Assembly (NCBI RefSeq): GCF_014137855.1
Contig: NZ_JACGWT010000003.1
Span: forward strand, 248,001-312,000
Reading direction: 5' to 3'
Length of the DNA: 64,000 nt
Source: Microlunatus kandeliicorticis
GTDB lineage: Bacteria > Actinomycetota > Actinomycetes > Propionibacteriales > Propionibacteriaceae
The position numbers and the translations under genes are program-made. Positions 17,279 through 25,390 of this stretch are shown here, piece by piece; position 1 is the stretch's first letter; every line of letters starts with the position of its first letter. The notes below the pieces were generated by a model. The model was given only the letters and a program-made list of their open reading frames with translations. It had not been told where the DNA came from and did not search any database.

Positions 17279-17381
17279 CGTTCCCACTTCCCCAGCTACC
17301 GGCAGGCTTCGCTTCATGCTAAGTCGGCCCCCGGTCCGTCACCTGAGCCGAAGTTGAGCGCCGGCGACGCGCCCGAGCCCG

Positions 17382-17387
17382 TAGGCT
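17382..17387 (+). promoter_or_regulatory. -10 box TAGGCT before the PEP mutase-like gene
   Basis: TAGGCT is 8 nt before the GTG at 17396, with no ribosome site. Probably leaderless. Confidence 0.45.
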
Positions 17388-17395
17388 CACGGCCC

Positions 17396-18169
17396 GTGAC
17401 CACCGCCGAACGCGCCCAGCGCCTGCTCGAGCTGCACCGGGCCCCGCAGATCCTCACCCTGGTCAACGTCTGGGACGTGATCAGCGCCCGGGTGGTCGCC
17501 GACCTGCCGGGGACCACCGCGATCGCCACCGCGAGCCACAGCATCGCGGCCTCCCTGGGCTACGAGGACGGCGAGCGGATCCCGGTCGAGCTGATGATCG
17601 AGGCGGTCGGCCGGATCGCCGCGGCCACCGACCTGCCCACCACCGCCGATCTCGAGGCCGGGTACGGCGACGCCGGCGAGACGGTGCGCCGCGCCATCGA
17701 CGTCGGCGTGGTCGGGGCCAACCTCGAGGACCAGCTCAATCCGCTGCCCGAGGCGGTGGCCGCCGTCCGCAAGGCGGTCGCGGTCGGCACCGCGACCGGC
17801 GTCCCGTTCGTGGTCAACGCCCGCACCGACGCCTGGGTCCGTGGCGGCGACCGGCCCGCCGACGTCGTGCTGGCCGACGCGATCGAGCGCGGGCGCGCCT
17901 ACCTCGACGCCGGCGCCACCACCGTCTTCGCCCCCGGTCTGCTCGACCGGGACACGGTGGCCGCCCTGGTCGAGGCCCTCGGCCCGCAGCGGCTCAGCCT
18001 GATCCTGCTGCCCGGCGGCCTCACCGTCGCCGAGATGGCCGAGCTGGGCGTCTCCCGGGTCACCGTCGGCCCGTGGGGTCAGCGGATCGCCCTGACCGCC
18101 TTCGCCGACGCTGCCGTCGCGATCATGAACGGGGGCGCGATCCCCGAGGGCACCCGACCGCTGAACTGA
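17396..18169 (+). CDS. Isocitrate lyase/PEP mutase superfamily protein
   Basis: 257-aa TIM-barrel enzyme of the phosphoenolpyruvate mutase/methylisocitrate lyase superfamily. Visible motifs: NVWDVISARV near the start, TADLEAGYGD (metal-binding acidic residues), GVVGANLEDQ and FVVNARTDAW. It lacks the KKCGH-type active-site cysteine motif of true isocitrate lyases, so it is more likely a carboxyphosphonoenolpyruvate-type or uncharacterised lyase. Substrate unknown. No phosphonate or propionate genes are nearby. Confidence 0.85.
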   Translation: MTTAERAQRLLELHRAPQILTLVNVWDVISARVVADLPGTTAIATASHSIAASLGYEDGERIPVELMIEAVGRIAAATDLPTTADLEAGYGDAGETVRRAIDVGVVGANLEDQLNPLPEAVAAVRKAVAVGTATGVPFVVNARTDAWVRGGDRPADVVLADAIERGRAYLDAGATTVFAPGLLDRDTVAALVEALGPQRLSLILLPGGLTVAEMAELGVSRVTVGPWGQRIALTAFADAAVAIMNGGAIPEGTRPLN

Positions 18170-18203
18170 ACCCCGGAGCGGCAGCCCGCACACCGTGCGG
18201 TGC
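18170..18203 (-). repeat. 34-nt dispersed repeat, copy 2
   Basis: Reverse complement of the element at 4977-5010 with one mismatch in the hairpin loop. It starts at the base after the stop codon of the preceding gene. Confidence 0.75.
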
Positions 18204-18239
18204 CGCCACCCGCCCAACCGCCGAGAGCGAACCGACCAG

Positions 18240-18345
18240 CCCGGGAGGGCGGCACCGCGTCGGGGTGTGGTCGGGCGTTCCGAGCGGAGCGGAGCCCCAG
18301 CGGAGCGCAGCGAGGTGGGCGGGACGCGGTGCCCGCCCTCCCGGG
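18240..18345. repeat. Large inverted repeat with 22-23-bp arms
   Basis: Arms at 18240-18261 (begins CCCGGGAGGGC) and 18323-18345 (ends CGCCCTCCCGGG) are complementary except for one extra base. The 61-nt loop is rich in GAGCGGAGC-type repeats. It lies between convergent genes. A transcribed RNA would fold into one long stem-loop. Confidence 0.7.
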
Positions 18346-18360
18346 CGCACCCGAGGTACC

Positions 18361-18446
18361 GCGCTTCGACAGGCTCAGCGCACGTCCCCACCGCGCTTCG
18401 ACAGGCTCAGCGCACGTCCCCGACCACGCTTCGACAGGCTCAGCGC
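18361..18446. repeat. Three tandem hairpin repeats
   Basis: Core TCGACAGGCTC with arms GCGCT/AGCGC at 18361, 18393 and about 18426, spacing 32-33 bp and linked by ACGTCCCC. Convergent junction before the glycosyltransferase gene end. Confidence 0.85.
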
Positions 18447-18451
18447 ACGTT

Positions 18452-19807
18452 TCACCCCAGCGCTTCGGCGACCGGCTCCTGCTCCTCGAGCCGGGCGAAC
18501 AGCCGGTCGAAGACCTGGGCGCGGTCGAACTGGAGCGCGTGGGTGCGGGCGCGCAGCTCCCAGGCCTGCAGCTGGTCGGGCGGAGTGTCGAGCACCGCAC
18601 GGTCGAGGCTGTCGCGGATGCCGACCGGGTCGTGGACGCCGATGGTGAGGGCGCAGTCCCCCACCGCCTCGCCGATGCCGCCGGTCCGGGTGGTGATCAC
18701 CGGCCCGCCGCCGGCCAGCATCTTCTCGGCCAGCGCGATCCCGAAGGTCTCGGTGAAGTCCGGGCAGGGCTTGCTCGGCAGCACGTAGGCGGCGCTCCCG
18801 GCCATCAAGAACGGCTTCTCGGCGTCGTCGACGTCGTGGGCGAACACGATCGAGTCGCCCGCGCCGGACTCGGCGGCCACCGCGTGCAGGTAGTGCGCCT
18901 CCGGGCCGTTGCCGGCGATCACCAGGGGCATCCGCTCCCGGGTCCGGCTGGCCGCGTACCCCTCGATCAGGTCGTCGACGCCCTTGGCGGTGGTGAGCCG
19001 GGAGAGGAAGAGCACGTACTCGCCGCGGCGCAGTCCGCGGGCGGCCAGCCGCGCGTCCACCTCGGCCGGATCGAGGTCGAGGTAGGCGCGGGTGTCCATC
19101 GCGGGATAGCTGATCGCCACCCGCTCAGCGCACTCGGCGGCGAACCGGGTGCCGAGCCGGGTGTCCACCTCGGCGGCCGCGGCGACCACGACCTCCTTGG
19201 TGTAGTCGGAGACCGCGACGCAGACGTCGAAGGACAGGAACGTGGAGAGCACCGCCGCAGCCGGCCCGAGGCGTCCCTCGGCCACGCAGGAGCGGACGAT
19301 GTTGGTGACGTCGGAGCCGACCGCCTCGGCGATGGTGGTGACCCGGCACGGCAGTCCGGTCGACTCGGCGATCCGGCGGGCCTCGGCGATCGCGAAGGCG
19401 TGCGGGCTGAGATAGAGGGCCATCGCCACCGTCGGGACGCCGTCGGTGAACAGCTCGACCAGCCGACCGACGATCCCGGCGTGGTAGCGCCCGTCGGGCA
19501 CCTTGTAGTCGCCGACCGGTGCCGGCCGCTCGACGGTGATCCCCGGGCTGTACGGGCTGATGCTGTCGAGCGGCTTGAGCGGCAGCCCGGTCTCGCGCAG
19601 CCGGTCGACTGGCCAGCTGACGATCCGGACGTCGTCGTAGCCGCGGAGCAGCGCGGTCTCGGCGAGGTTGCGGGCCTCGACCGAGTGCCCGCAGATCACC
19701 GGGTCGGCGCGGACGACGATCACCAGCCGGCGGGTCGGGCGGCGCGGCACCAGACCGCGGGGGCCCGAGGCCGGGCGCAGGTGCTTGGCGTTGATCAACG
19801 ACGTCAT
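18452..19807 (-). CDS. Glycosyltransferase, GT-B fold, family 4-like
   Basis: Cytoplasmic nucleotide-sugar-dependent glycosyltransferase, 451 aa. N-terminal Rossmann-like domain with VICGHSVEARNLAE. The C-terminal domain has EYVLFLSRLTTAKGVDDLIEGY and the donor-binding EX7E motif in FTETFGIALAEKML, then TRTGGIGEAV. ATG at 19807 (a GTG lies one codon earlier) with GGAGG upstream. It follows the GH92 gene by 89 bp on the same strand, so a shared transcript is likely. Acceptor and sugar are unknown. Confidence 0.88.
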   Translation of the reverse strand: MTSLINAKHLRPASGPRGLVPRRPTRRLVIVVRADPVICGHSVEARNLAETALLRGYDDVRIVSWPVDRLRETGLPLKPLDSISPYSPGITVERPAPVGDYKVPDGRYHAGIVGRLVELFTDGVPTVAMALYLSPHAFAIAEARRIAESTGLPCRVTTIAEAVGSDVTNIVRSCVAEGRLGPAAAVLSTFLSFDVCVAVSDYTKEVVVAAAAEVDTRLGTRFAAECAERVAISYPAMDTRAYLDLDPAEVDARLAARGLRRGEYVLFLSRLTTAKGVDDLIEGYAASRTRERMPLVIAGNGPEAHYLHAVAAESGAGDSIVFAHDVDDAEKPFLMAGSAAYVLPSKPCPDFTETFGIALAEKMLAGGGPVITTRTGGIGEAVGDCALTIGVHDPVGIRDSLDRAVLDTPPDQLQAWELRARTHALQFDRAQVFDRLFARLEEQEPVAEALG

Positions 19808-19896
19808 CACGGCGGTCACCTCCGGGTGGAACGGGCTGGTCGGGCTGGTTGGTCGGGCTGGCCGGTCGGGCTGGATCGGACGCGGAGGCGGGCGGG

Positions 19897-22122
19897 TCAG
19901 GGCGGCGGGGTGACCGACGGGGGCCGGGTGTCGGTGCCCCAGCCCGTCGGCTCGTCGCCGAGGGTGATCCTGAGCCGACCGCCCCGGTGCAGCTGCCGGC
20001 CGCTGAGCCAGCTGCGGTGGAGCGGCGTCCCGTTCCAGTGGACGTCCGTGACGTACTGCTCCGGGCCACCGGGCTCGGGTTCGCGGAAGTTCTCGGTCTC
20101 GACGGTCACCGTGCCGCCGCCGACGGCGAGCTCGGCGTGCCGGAACGCCGGGGCGTTGACCAGGAACAGGCCCTGGCCGGCGACCGGGAACAGCCCGAGC
20201 GAGGCCCAGACGTACCAGGCGCTGAGCCCGCCGGAGTCGTCGTTGCCGGGCAGACCGCCGCGTCCGGTGCCGAACTGCTGGTGGACGGCGGCGTGCACCA
20301 CCTCGGCGGTGCGGTCCGGACGACCGGCCCAGTGGTAGCCCCAGGGCGCCTCGTAGTCGGGTTCGTTGTTGAGCCCCTCGAACCGGTTGAGCGCGTAGCC
20401 GCGGGCCATCTCCTCGGCGCTCGGCTGCGCGCCGACCTGGCTGACCCGTTCGGCGCCGTAGCCGAAGAACCGGTCGAGCAGCTCGACGTAGGCCTGCTCG
20501 CCGCCGGCCAGCGCGATCCGGCCGCGCATGTCGTGCAGCAGCCGGAAGCTGTAGTTCCACTTGCCGCCCTCGTAGAACTCCGAGTCGAGCAGCAGCCCGG
20601 TGGAGCGGTCGAAGGCGTTGACCCAGCGGGTCGACAGCGCGTCGAACTGCTCGGCCAGCCGCTGGTCGCGGAGCTTGCGAGCCACCACGGCCGAGCAGTG
20701 GTAGGCCGCGGCGAGGTCGAGGGTGTGGCTGATCGGGTGGGCCAGCCCGCGCTGCAGGAAGTCCTCGCCGTACTGGCGGCGCAGGTCGGCGTCGAGGTGG
20801 ACCAGCGCCCACTCCCAGTCGATCCCGGCCACGCCGAGCTGGCAGAGGTCAGCGAAGAAGGTGTGGGCCAGCGCGCTGCCCTGCCGGGCAAAGCGGTCGG
20901 CACCCTTAGCCATCCGGTAGCCGATCGGGAGGTTCCCCTCCTCCTCGCAGACGTGCAGCAGGGCGTTGGCCAGCTCGACCGCGCGCTCGGGGAACAGGGT
21001 GTGCAGCAGCGGCAACTGGGTGCGGTAGATGTCCCACATGGTGCAGATGTCGAACGCGTACGGCGTGTCCATCGACCACTGCGGGCTCTCGTCCGGCGCG
21101 AAGCAGGGCTTGATCATCGAGTGGTAGAGCGCCGTCGCGAAGACCGTCCGCCGGTCGGTGTCGTCGACGTCGACGCTGATCGTGCCGAGGTGGTCCGACC
21201 AGGCGTCCTGGGTCTGCGCCCGCCGCCGGTCGAAGGTGTCCGGGCCCAGACCGCAGTCGGCGTAGAGGTTGCGGCGGGCCTGGTCGACCCCGCGCAGGCT
21301 GAACCCGAACCGGAGCTCGACGGTCTGCCCGGCCTCGGCGTTGCCCCGCCAGAGCAGGCCGAACGGCCGCAGCGTGGTGGGCCGGATGTAGTCGAAGTCG
21401 AGCCGGGTGCCGCCGGGCATCAGCCGCCGGTCGTACCAGAGCAGCTGGCGCCAGTCGGTGTCGGTCTCGCAGTGCACGGCCAGCGGCGCACCCTCGACGA
21501 CGACCTCGCCCTGGGCGACGCCGGGGGCCAGCGTCTGCAGGTGCGCCCGGAGCGGGACCGTCCGGCCGTAGGGGATCTGCAGCCCGCCGAGCGAGAAGTC
21601 GACCACCAGCCGGGCGTCGCGGTGCGCCGGGAAGGTGTACCGGTGCACCGCGCTCTTGGGCCCGACGGTGATCTCGCAGCGGATCCCCGAGGCCAGGGTG
21701 GCGGCGTACCAGCCCGGCTCGGCCTGCTCCTCGACCAGCTCCCACTCGGTGCCCAGGTCGTCGAGCGAGGTCAGCATCGGCGTGACCCGGAAGTAGTTGT
21801 AGTACTTCCGGATCGCGCCGGTGCCGGACTGCTGGAAGTGGGTGAAGCCCGAGGCGACGTAGCGGTCGTGCAGGGTGAGCGGGACGCCCTCGGTGTTGAG
21901 CTGGTAGAGCCCGTAGCCGGTCGGGTAGGCGCCGGAGTAGGCGCAGGCCGAGACCATGCCGAAGGGCGCGGTGGCCCCCGGGTGGGTGTTGCCGACCTGC
22001 GGCTTCGGCCACCACCAGGTGGCGGCCAGCCCCTGCTGCCGGGGCAGGTCGGTGACGCCGGTGCCGATGAACGGGTCGACCGCGGCCAGCACCGGATCGG
22101 TCGCGCTGCTCGCGGTGATCAC
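19897..22122 (-). CDS. Glycoside hydrolase family 92-like alpha-mannosidase
   Basis: 741 aa. GH92 enzymes are calcium-dependent exo-alpha-mannosidases, mostly secreted. Family signatures: VDPFIGTG near the N-terminus, NTHPGATAPFGMV, DTPYAFDICTMWDIYRTQLPLL, EEEGNLPIGY, LNNEPDYEAPWGYHWAG and GNDDSGGLSAWYVWASLGLFP. No signal peptide is seen from the GTG at 22122, so it may act in the cytoplasm, which is unusual for the family. A short in-frame upstream extension exists but lacks the family pattern. Pairs with a downstream glycosyltransferase; the substrate is probably a mannose-containing glycan (inference). Confidence 0.88.
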   Translation of the reverse strand: MITASSATDPVLAAVDPFIGTGVTDLPRQQGLAATWWWPKPQVGNTHPGATAPFGMVSACAYSGAYPTGYGLYQLNTEGVPLTLHDRYVASGFTHFQQSGTGAIRKYYNYFRVTPMLTSLDDLGTEWELVEEQAEPGWYAATLASGIRCEITVGPKSAVHRYTFPAHRDARLVVDFSLGGLQIPYGRTVPLRAHLQTLAPGVAQGEVVVEGAPLAVHCETDTDWRQLLWYDRRLMPGGTRLDFDYIRPTTLRPFGLLWRGNAEAGQTVELRFGFSLRGVDQARRNLYADCGLGPDTFDRRRAQTQDAWSDHLGTISVDVDDTDRRTVFATALYHSMIKPCFAPDESPQWSMDTPYAFDICTMWDIYRTQLPLLHTLFPERAVELANALLHVCEEEGNLPIGYRMAKGADRFARQGSALAHTFFADLCQLGVAGIDWEWALVHLDADLRRQYGEDFLQRGLAHPISHTLDLAAAYHCSAVVARKLRDQRLAEQFDALSTRWVNAFDRSTGLLLDSEFYEGGKWNYSFRLLHDMRGRIALAGGEQAYVELLDRFFGYGAERVSQVGAQPSAEEMARGYALNRFEGLNNEPDYEAPWGYHWAGRPDRTAEVVHAAVHQQFGTGRGGLPGNDDSGGLSAWYVWASLGLFPVAGQGLFLVNAPAFRHAELAVGGGTVTVETENFREPEPGGPEQYVTDVHWNGTPLHRSWLSGRQLHRGGRLRITLGDEPTGWGTDTRPPSVTPPP

Positions 22123-22207
22123 GACGGCCCCGTCCGCGGGGCGTGCGCCAGCCGGGTGCGCGCGTCCGGCCGAGCGACCTCGATCACCTCCCCGACGGTA
22201 CGAGCGG

Positions 22208-22229
22208 GGTGTTTCGCCGGTGTTTCGCC
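22208..22229. repeat. 11-bp tandem duplication upstream of GH92
   Basis: GGTGTTTCGCC twice with no gap, 86-107 bp before the GH92 start. A/T-richer than its surroundings. Possible operator. Confidence 0.35.
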
Positions 22230-22268
22230 GTTGTTCCGACTTCCCGGCCGGCCGGTGAACGCCGGTGG

Positions 22269-23774
22269 TCAGGCCTGTACGAAGACCACGCTGCCCTGCT
22301 CGAGGTCGGCCGCGGCCAGCCGAGCCTGCACCGCGGCACCGAGCTCGAGCGACGGGCCGGTGATCCGTGCCTCGACCGCCGGGTCGGTGATCATGATCCG
22401 ACCGCGTCCGGGCTTGTCGTCGAGCTCGACCACGGTGCCGGTGAACACCTCGCCGACCCGGTCGGCCAGCACCACCACCTCGGCCAGGTCGATCACCGCC
22501 CGCTCGTAGCCGTGCGCCGTCCGCTCGGACGCCGTCATCGCGGCGGGCAGCGCGGGCAGCGCCGCCCGGGCCCAGGCCGGGACCGGACGGCCGGCGGTCA
22601 GGGCCAGGCAGACCTCGCCGACGTAGCGGTCGACCAGCCGCCGCAGCGGCGCGGTGGCGTGGGCGTAGTCGGCGGCCAGCGCGGCGTGGCCCGGGTGCTC
22701 CGGCGCCTCGCCGTCGAAGGCGGTGTAGCCGGCGCCGCGGAACAGCGTGGTGCAGGCGGTCAGCATCGCCGCCTCGGCCGGGCGCGACGGGTCGAGAGCG
22801 CGGACGAAGTCCGGATAGGGCTGCCCGGTCGGCCAGTCCAGCCCGAGCGCCCGGGCGATGCGCCGCAGGCGCCGGACCGCGCCGTCGTCGGCGGCGGGCA
22901 GCGTCCGCAGCACGCCGACCCGGCCACCCAGCATGAGGTCGGCGGCGGCCATCCCGGTGAGCAGGGAGATCTGCGCGTTCCAGCCCTCGACCGGGAGCAG
23001 TGCCCGGTAGACCAGCCGCCACCCGGTGCCGGTCCGCTCGACCTCCTGGTCGGGCAGGTCGAGGCTGACGCCGCCGCGGGCGATCTCGAGCGCCTCGCGG
23101 AGCCGGCCGACGTCGCGCAGACGGTGCAGGGTCTCGCGGCTCTCGTCGCCGCCGGCCAGGTCGACCGCGGGGTCGTCGAGGGCGCGCTGCGCCTCCGGGT
23201 AGCTCAACCGGGCCCGGCTCCGGACGGTGGCCCGGGTCACGCCGGCCTCGACCGCGCGGCCGTCGGCGTCGAGCCGCACCGACCAGAGCAGCGCCGGCCG
23301 GTCGGCGTCGGCGAGCAGGCTGGCGGCGTCCTCGGACAGCTCGGGCGGGTGCAACGGGGTCCGCCGGTCGGGTGCGTAGAGGGTCTGGCCGCGCCGGTGC
23401 GCCTCGCGGTCCAGCGCGCCGCCCGGCCGGACGAACGCGGCCACGTCGGCGATGGCGTACCAGACCCGGAACCCGTCGCCCTCGGCCCGGACGCAGACCG
23501 CCTGGTCGAGGTCCCGGGAACCTTCGGGGTCGATGGTCAGGAACGGCAGGTCGGTCCGGTCGATCCGCTCGGTCGCGGCTCCCTCCGGGACCTCCGGACC
23601 GCGCGCCGCGGCCGCGCGCGCCTCGGCGAGCACCTCGGGCGGGAAGTCGCCGGGGATCCCCAGCCGGTCACGGAGCCGCTGCCAGGCGGCGGCCAGCTCG
23701 TCGGGGACCGCGGACGGCCCGACGGCCCGCGGCTCGACGTCGGCACGGCGCAGACGGAGACGACGGGCCGGCAC
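22269..23774 (-). CDS. RNB-domain exoribonuclease (RNase II/R family)
   Basis: 3'-5' RNA exonuclease, 501 aa. The catalytic RNB motif IDPEGSRDLDQAV supplies the metal-binding aspartates, followed by YAIADVAAFV and, later, GYTAFDGE and HATAPLRRLVDRYVG, which are typical of RNase II. Shorter than RNase R: no obvious N-terminal cold-shock domains, and the C-terminal S1-like part is reduced (VFTGTVVELDDKPGRGRIMI). GTG at 23774 with GGGAGG upstream. It follows the RNase HI gene by 12 bp, forming an RNA-processing operon. Confidence 0.92.
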   Translation of the reverse strand: MPARRLRLRRADVEPRAVGPSAVPDELAAAWQRLRDRLGIPGDFPPEVLAEARAAAARGPEVPEGAATERIDRTDLPFLTIDPEGSRDLDQAVCVRAEGDGFRVWYAIADVAAFVRPGGALDREAHRRGQTLYAPDRRTPLHPPELSEDAASLLADADRPALLWSVRLDADGRAVEAGVTRATVRSRARLSYPEAQRALDDPAVDLAGGDESRETLHRLRDVGRLREALEIARGGVSLDLPDQEVERTGTGWRLVYRALLPVEGWNAQISLLTGMAAADLMLGGRVGVLRTLPAADDGAVRRLRRIARALGLDWPTGQPYPDFVRALDPSRPAEAAMLTACTTLFRGAGYTAFDGEAPEHPGHAALAADYAHATAPLRRLVDRYVGEVCLALTAGRPVPAWARAALPALPAAMTASERTAHGYERAVIDLAEVVVLADRVGEVFTGTVVELDDKPGRGRIMITDPAVEARITGPSLELGAAVQARLAAADLEQGSVVFVQA

Positions 23775-23786
23775 GGTGCCTCCCGC

Positions 23787-24287
23787 TCAGCCGTGCCGCG
23801 TGACGGGGGTGCCGTCGAGCGCCTTGTTGACCAGCGCGTCGGCGGCCTTGTTGCGCTCGCGCGGCACCCAGGTCCACTGCACCCGGGCCGGCACCAGGTC
23901 GCGGGCCTGGAGCGCGAGCGGGCGCATCGACGGGTGCTTGATCTTCCACCGGCCGGCCATCTGCTCGATCACCAGCCGGGAGTCCATCCGGACCTCGAGC
24001 GCGGCGCCGGGGTCGATCGCCCGGGCCATCTCCAGCCCGGCGATCAGCCCGGAGTACTCGGCGACGTTGTTGGTGGTGGTCCCGATCACGCGGCCCTCCT
24101 CGTCGAGGACGTCGCCGCTCTCGGCGTCGCGGACCAGCGCCCCGTACGCGGCCGGACCAGGATTGCCGCGCGACCCGCCGTCGGCCTCGATCACCAGCGA
24201 CCGGGCCGAGGCCGGTGCCAGCGGGGCCAGCTCGGTCTCGTCCTCGCCGAGCAGTGACGGACCGCTCTGGCCCTGCGGACGCGCCAT
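23787..24287 (-). CDS. rnhA: Ribonuclease HI
   Basis: Cuts RNA in RNA/DNA hybrids. 166 aa: a short acidic N-terminal extension, then the RNase H fold with the four catalytic acids visible as Asp36 (EADGGSRGNPG), Glu77 (NNVAEYSG), Asp102 (RMDSRLV) and Asp150 (ERNKAADALVNKAL). In mycobacteria the equivalent domain is fused to a C-terminal CobC-like phosphatase; here the gene stops after the RNase H domain, so it is the unfused form. ATG at 24287, 8 bp after the zinc-ribbon gene stop. Confidence 0.94.
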   Translation of the reverse strand: MARPQGQSGPSLLGEDETELAPLAPASARSLVIEADGGSRGNPGPAAYGALVRDAESGDVLDEEGRVIGTTTNNVAEYSGLIAGLEMARAIDPGAALEVRMDSRLVIEQMAGRWKIKHPSMRPLALQARDLVPARVQWTWVPRERNKAADALVNKALDGTPVTRHG

Positions 24288-24295
24288 CGCCGGGC

Positions 24296-25039
24296 TCACA
24301 GCCCCGAGTTCGGGGTGCGGACCAGGATCCGGCCGCACTCCTCGCAACGGAGCACCTCGTCGTCGGCTGCCGCGGCGTACCCGCGCAGGTCGGCGGCGTT
24401 GAGCTCGAGCTGGCACCCGGTGCAGCGACGGGCCCGGAGCTCGGCCGCGCCGACGCCGCCGTGCCCGGGCCGCAGCTTGTCGTAGAGCGCGAGCAGGTCG
24501 GCGGGCAGCCCGCCCGCGCGCTGGGCGCGTTCCTGCTGAGCCTCGCGGGCCTGCTCGTCGAGCGCGACGAGCTGCTCGTCCCGACGGGCGACCAGCGCCT
24601 CGCGCTCGGTCCGCAGCTCACTGACCGCGGTCTCGAGCCGGTCGCGGAGCGCGACGGCGTCCTCGAGCCGCTGCATCACCTCGAGCTCGTTGTCCTCGAG
24701 GTCGGAGATCCGCTTCTTGAGGTGCTCGACCTCGTCGACCAGACCGGCCAGCGCCTTGGGGTCGGCGACCGTCCCGTCACCGATCCGCTTCTGGTTGCGG
24801 ACCAGCCGTTCGCGCACCGGGGTCAGGTCGGCCTCGGCCTTGCTCTGCTCGAGCTCGAGGTCGGAGACCGCCACCTGTGCGGCCACCAGGTCGGAGGAGA
24901 CCGCGGCCTGGCGCTGGTCGAGCGCGGCCAGCTGCGCGTGCTCGGGCAGGCTCTTGCGGCGGTGCGCCAGCTGGGCCAGCGTCGTGTCGACGGCCTGCAG
25001 GTCGAGCAGCTCGAGCTGCGCGTGCGGATCTGCTCTGAT
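24296..25039 (-). CDS. Coiled-coil zinc-ribbon protein (C4-type), apparent ATC start
   Basis: 247 aa. A long helical coiled coil (about 5-175) ends in a zinc ribbon with two CxxC pairs (RCTGCQLEL and RCEECGRIL). Family widespread in actinobacteria next to rnhA; role not established, possibly RNA- or ribosome-linked. Start: family members begin with a M-K/R-A-D-P motif; here the frame reads I-R-A-D-P with ATC at 25037-25039, exactly 6 nt after GGAAGGAG. No ATG, GTG or TTG occurs in frame between that point and the upstream TAG, and the first GTG (24886) would remove about 50 conserved residues. Confidence 0.88.
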   Translation of the reverse strand: MRADPHAQLELLDLQAVDTTLAQLAHRRKSLPEHAQLAALDQRQAAVSSDLVAAQVAVSDLELEQSKAEADLTPVRERLVRNQKRIGDGTVADPKALAGLVDEVEHLKKRISDLEDNELEVMQRLEDAVALRDRLETAVSELRTEREALVARRDEQLVALDEQAREAQQERAQRAGGLPADLLALYDKLRPGHGGVGAAELRARRCTGCQLELNAADLRGYAAAADDEVLRCEECGRILVRTPNSGL

Positions 25040-25390
25040 GGCGCGCTCCTTCCGGCGGGATGCTTCGGGCGGGGTGTCGTCGACGGGCTCCGGTCGGGGC
25101 CTGCGGTGGCGCCCACCCTAGTCGTCGGCCGCCCCGGACGCGCCACCCGCGGCGGCGAGGTCGGGCAAGCGCCTTCCCGAATCCGGGCGACGGAGATGAA
25201 CAGCCGGCGAATGATTTCTCCCGAGCCGCGTGAAGCTGGAATGATCGGGGCTGCGCCGTGGTTCGGCCTCCCTGACGGGGAACGGCTGATCGGACTGAGA
25301 CACCGGTCCCGGCCGCTCTTCTCCGGCTTCATGGGCACGACGCGGTGACCCGATGGTGCTGACCGGCAACACTCTCGAGGAAGCACGCGC
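25040..25390. other. Divergent intergenic region
   Basis: About 350 bases between the zinc-ribbon gene and the MFS gene. On the minus strand TAGGGT near 25113-25118 could serve the zinc-ribbon operon with a leader of about 65-70 nt. The centre (about 25190-25260) is less GC-rich and holds ATGATTT and AATGATC, a plausible promoter zone for the MFS gene. I see no coding region or conserved RNA. Confidence 0.4.

Noticed and set aside
17396-18169. Isocitrate lyase of the glyoxylate shunt
   Set aside because: Far too short (257 aa) and without the active-site cysteine motif.
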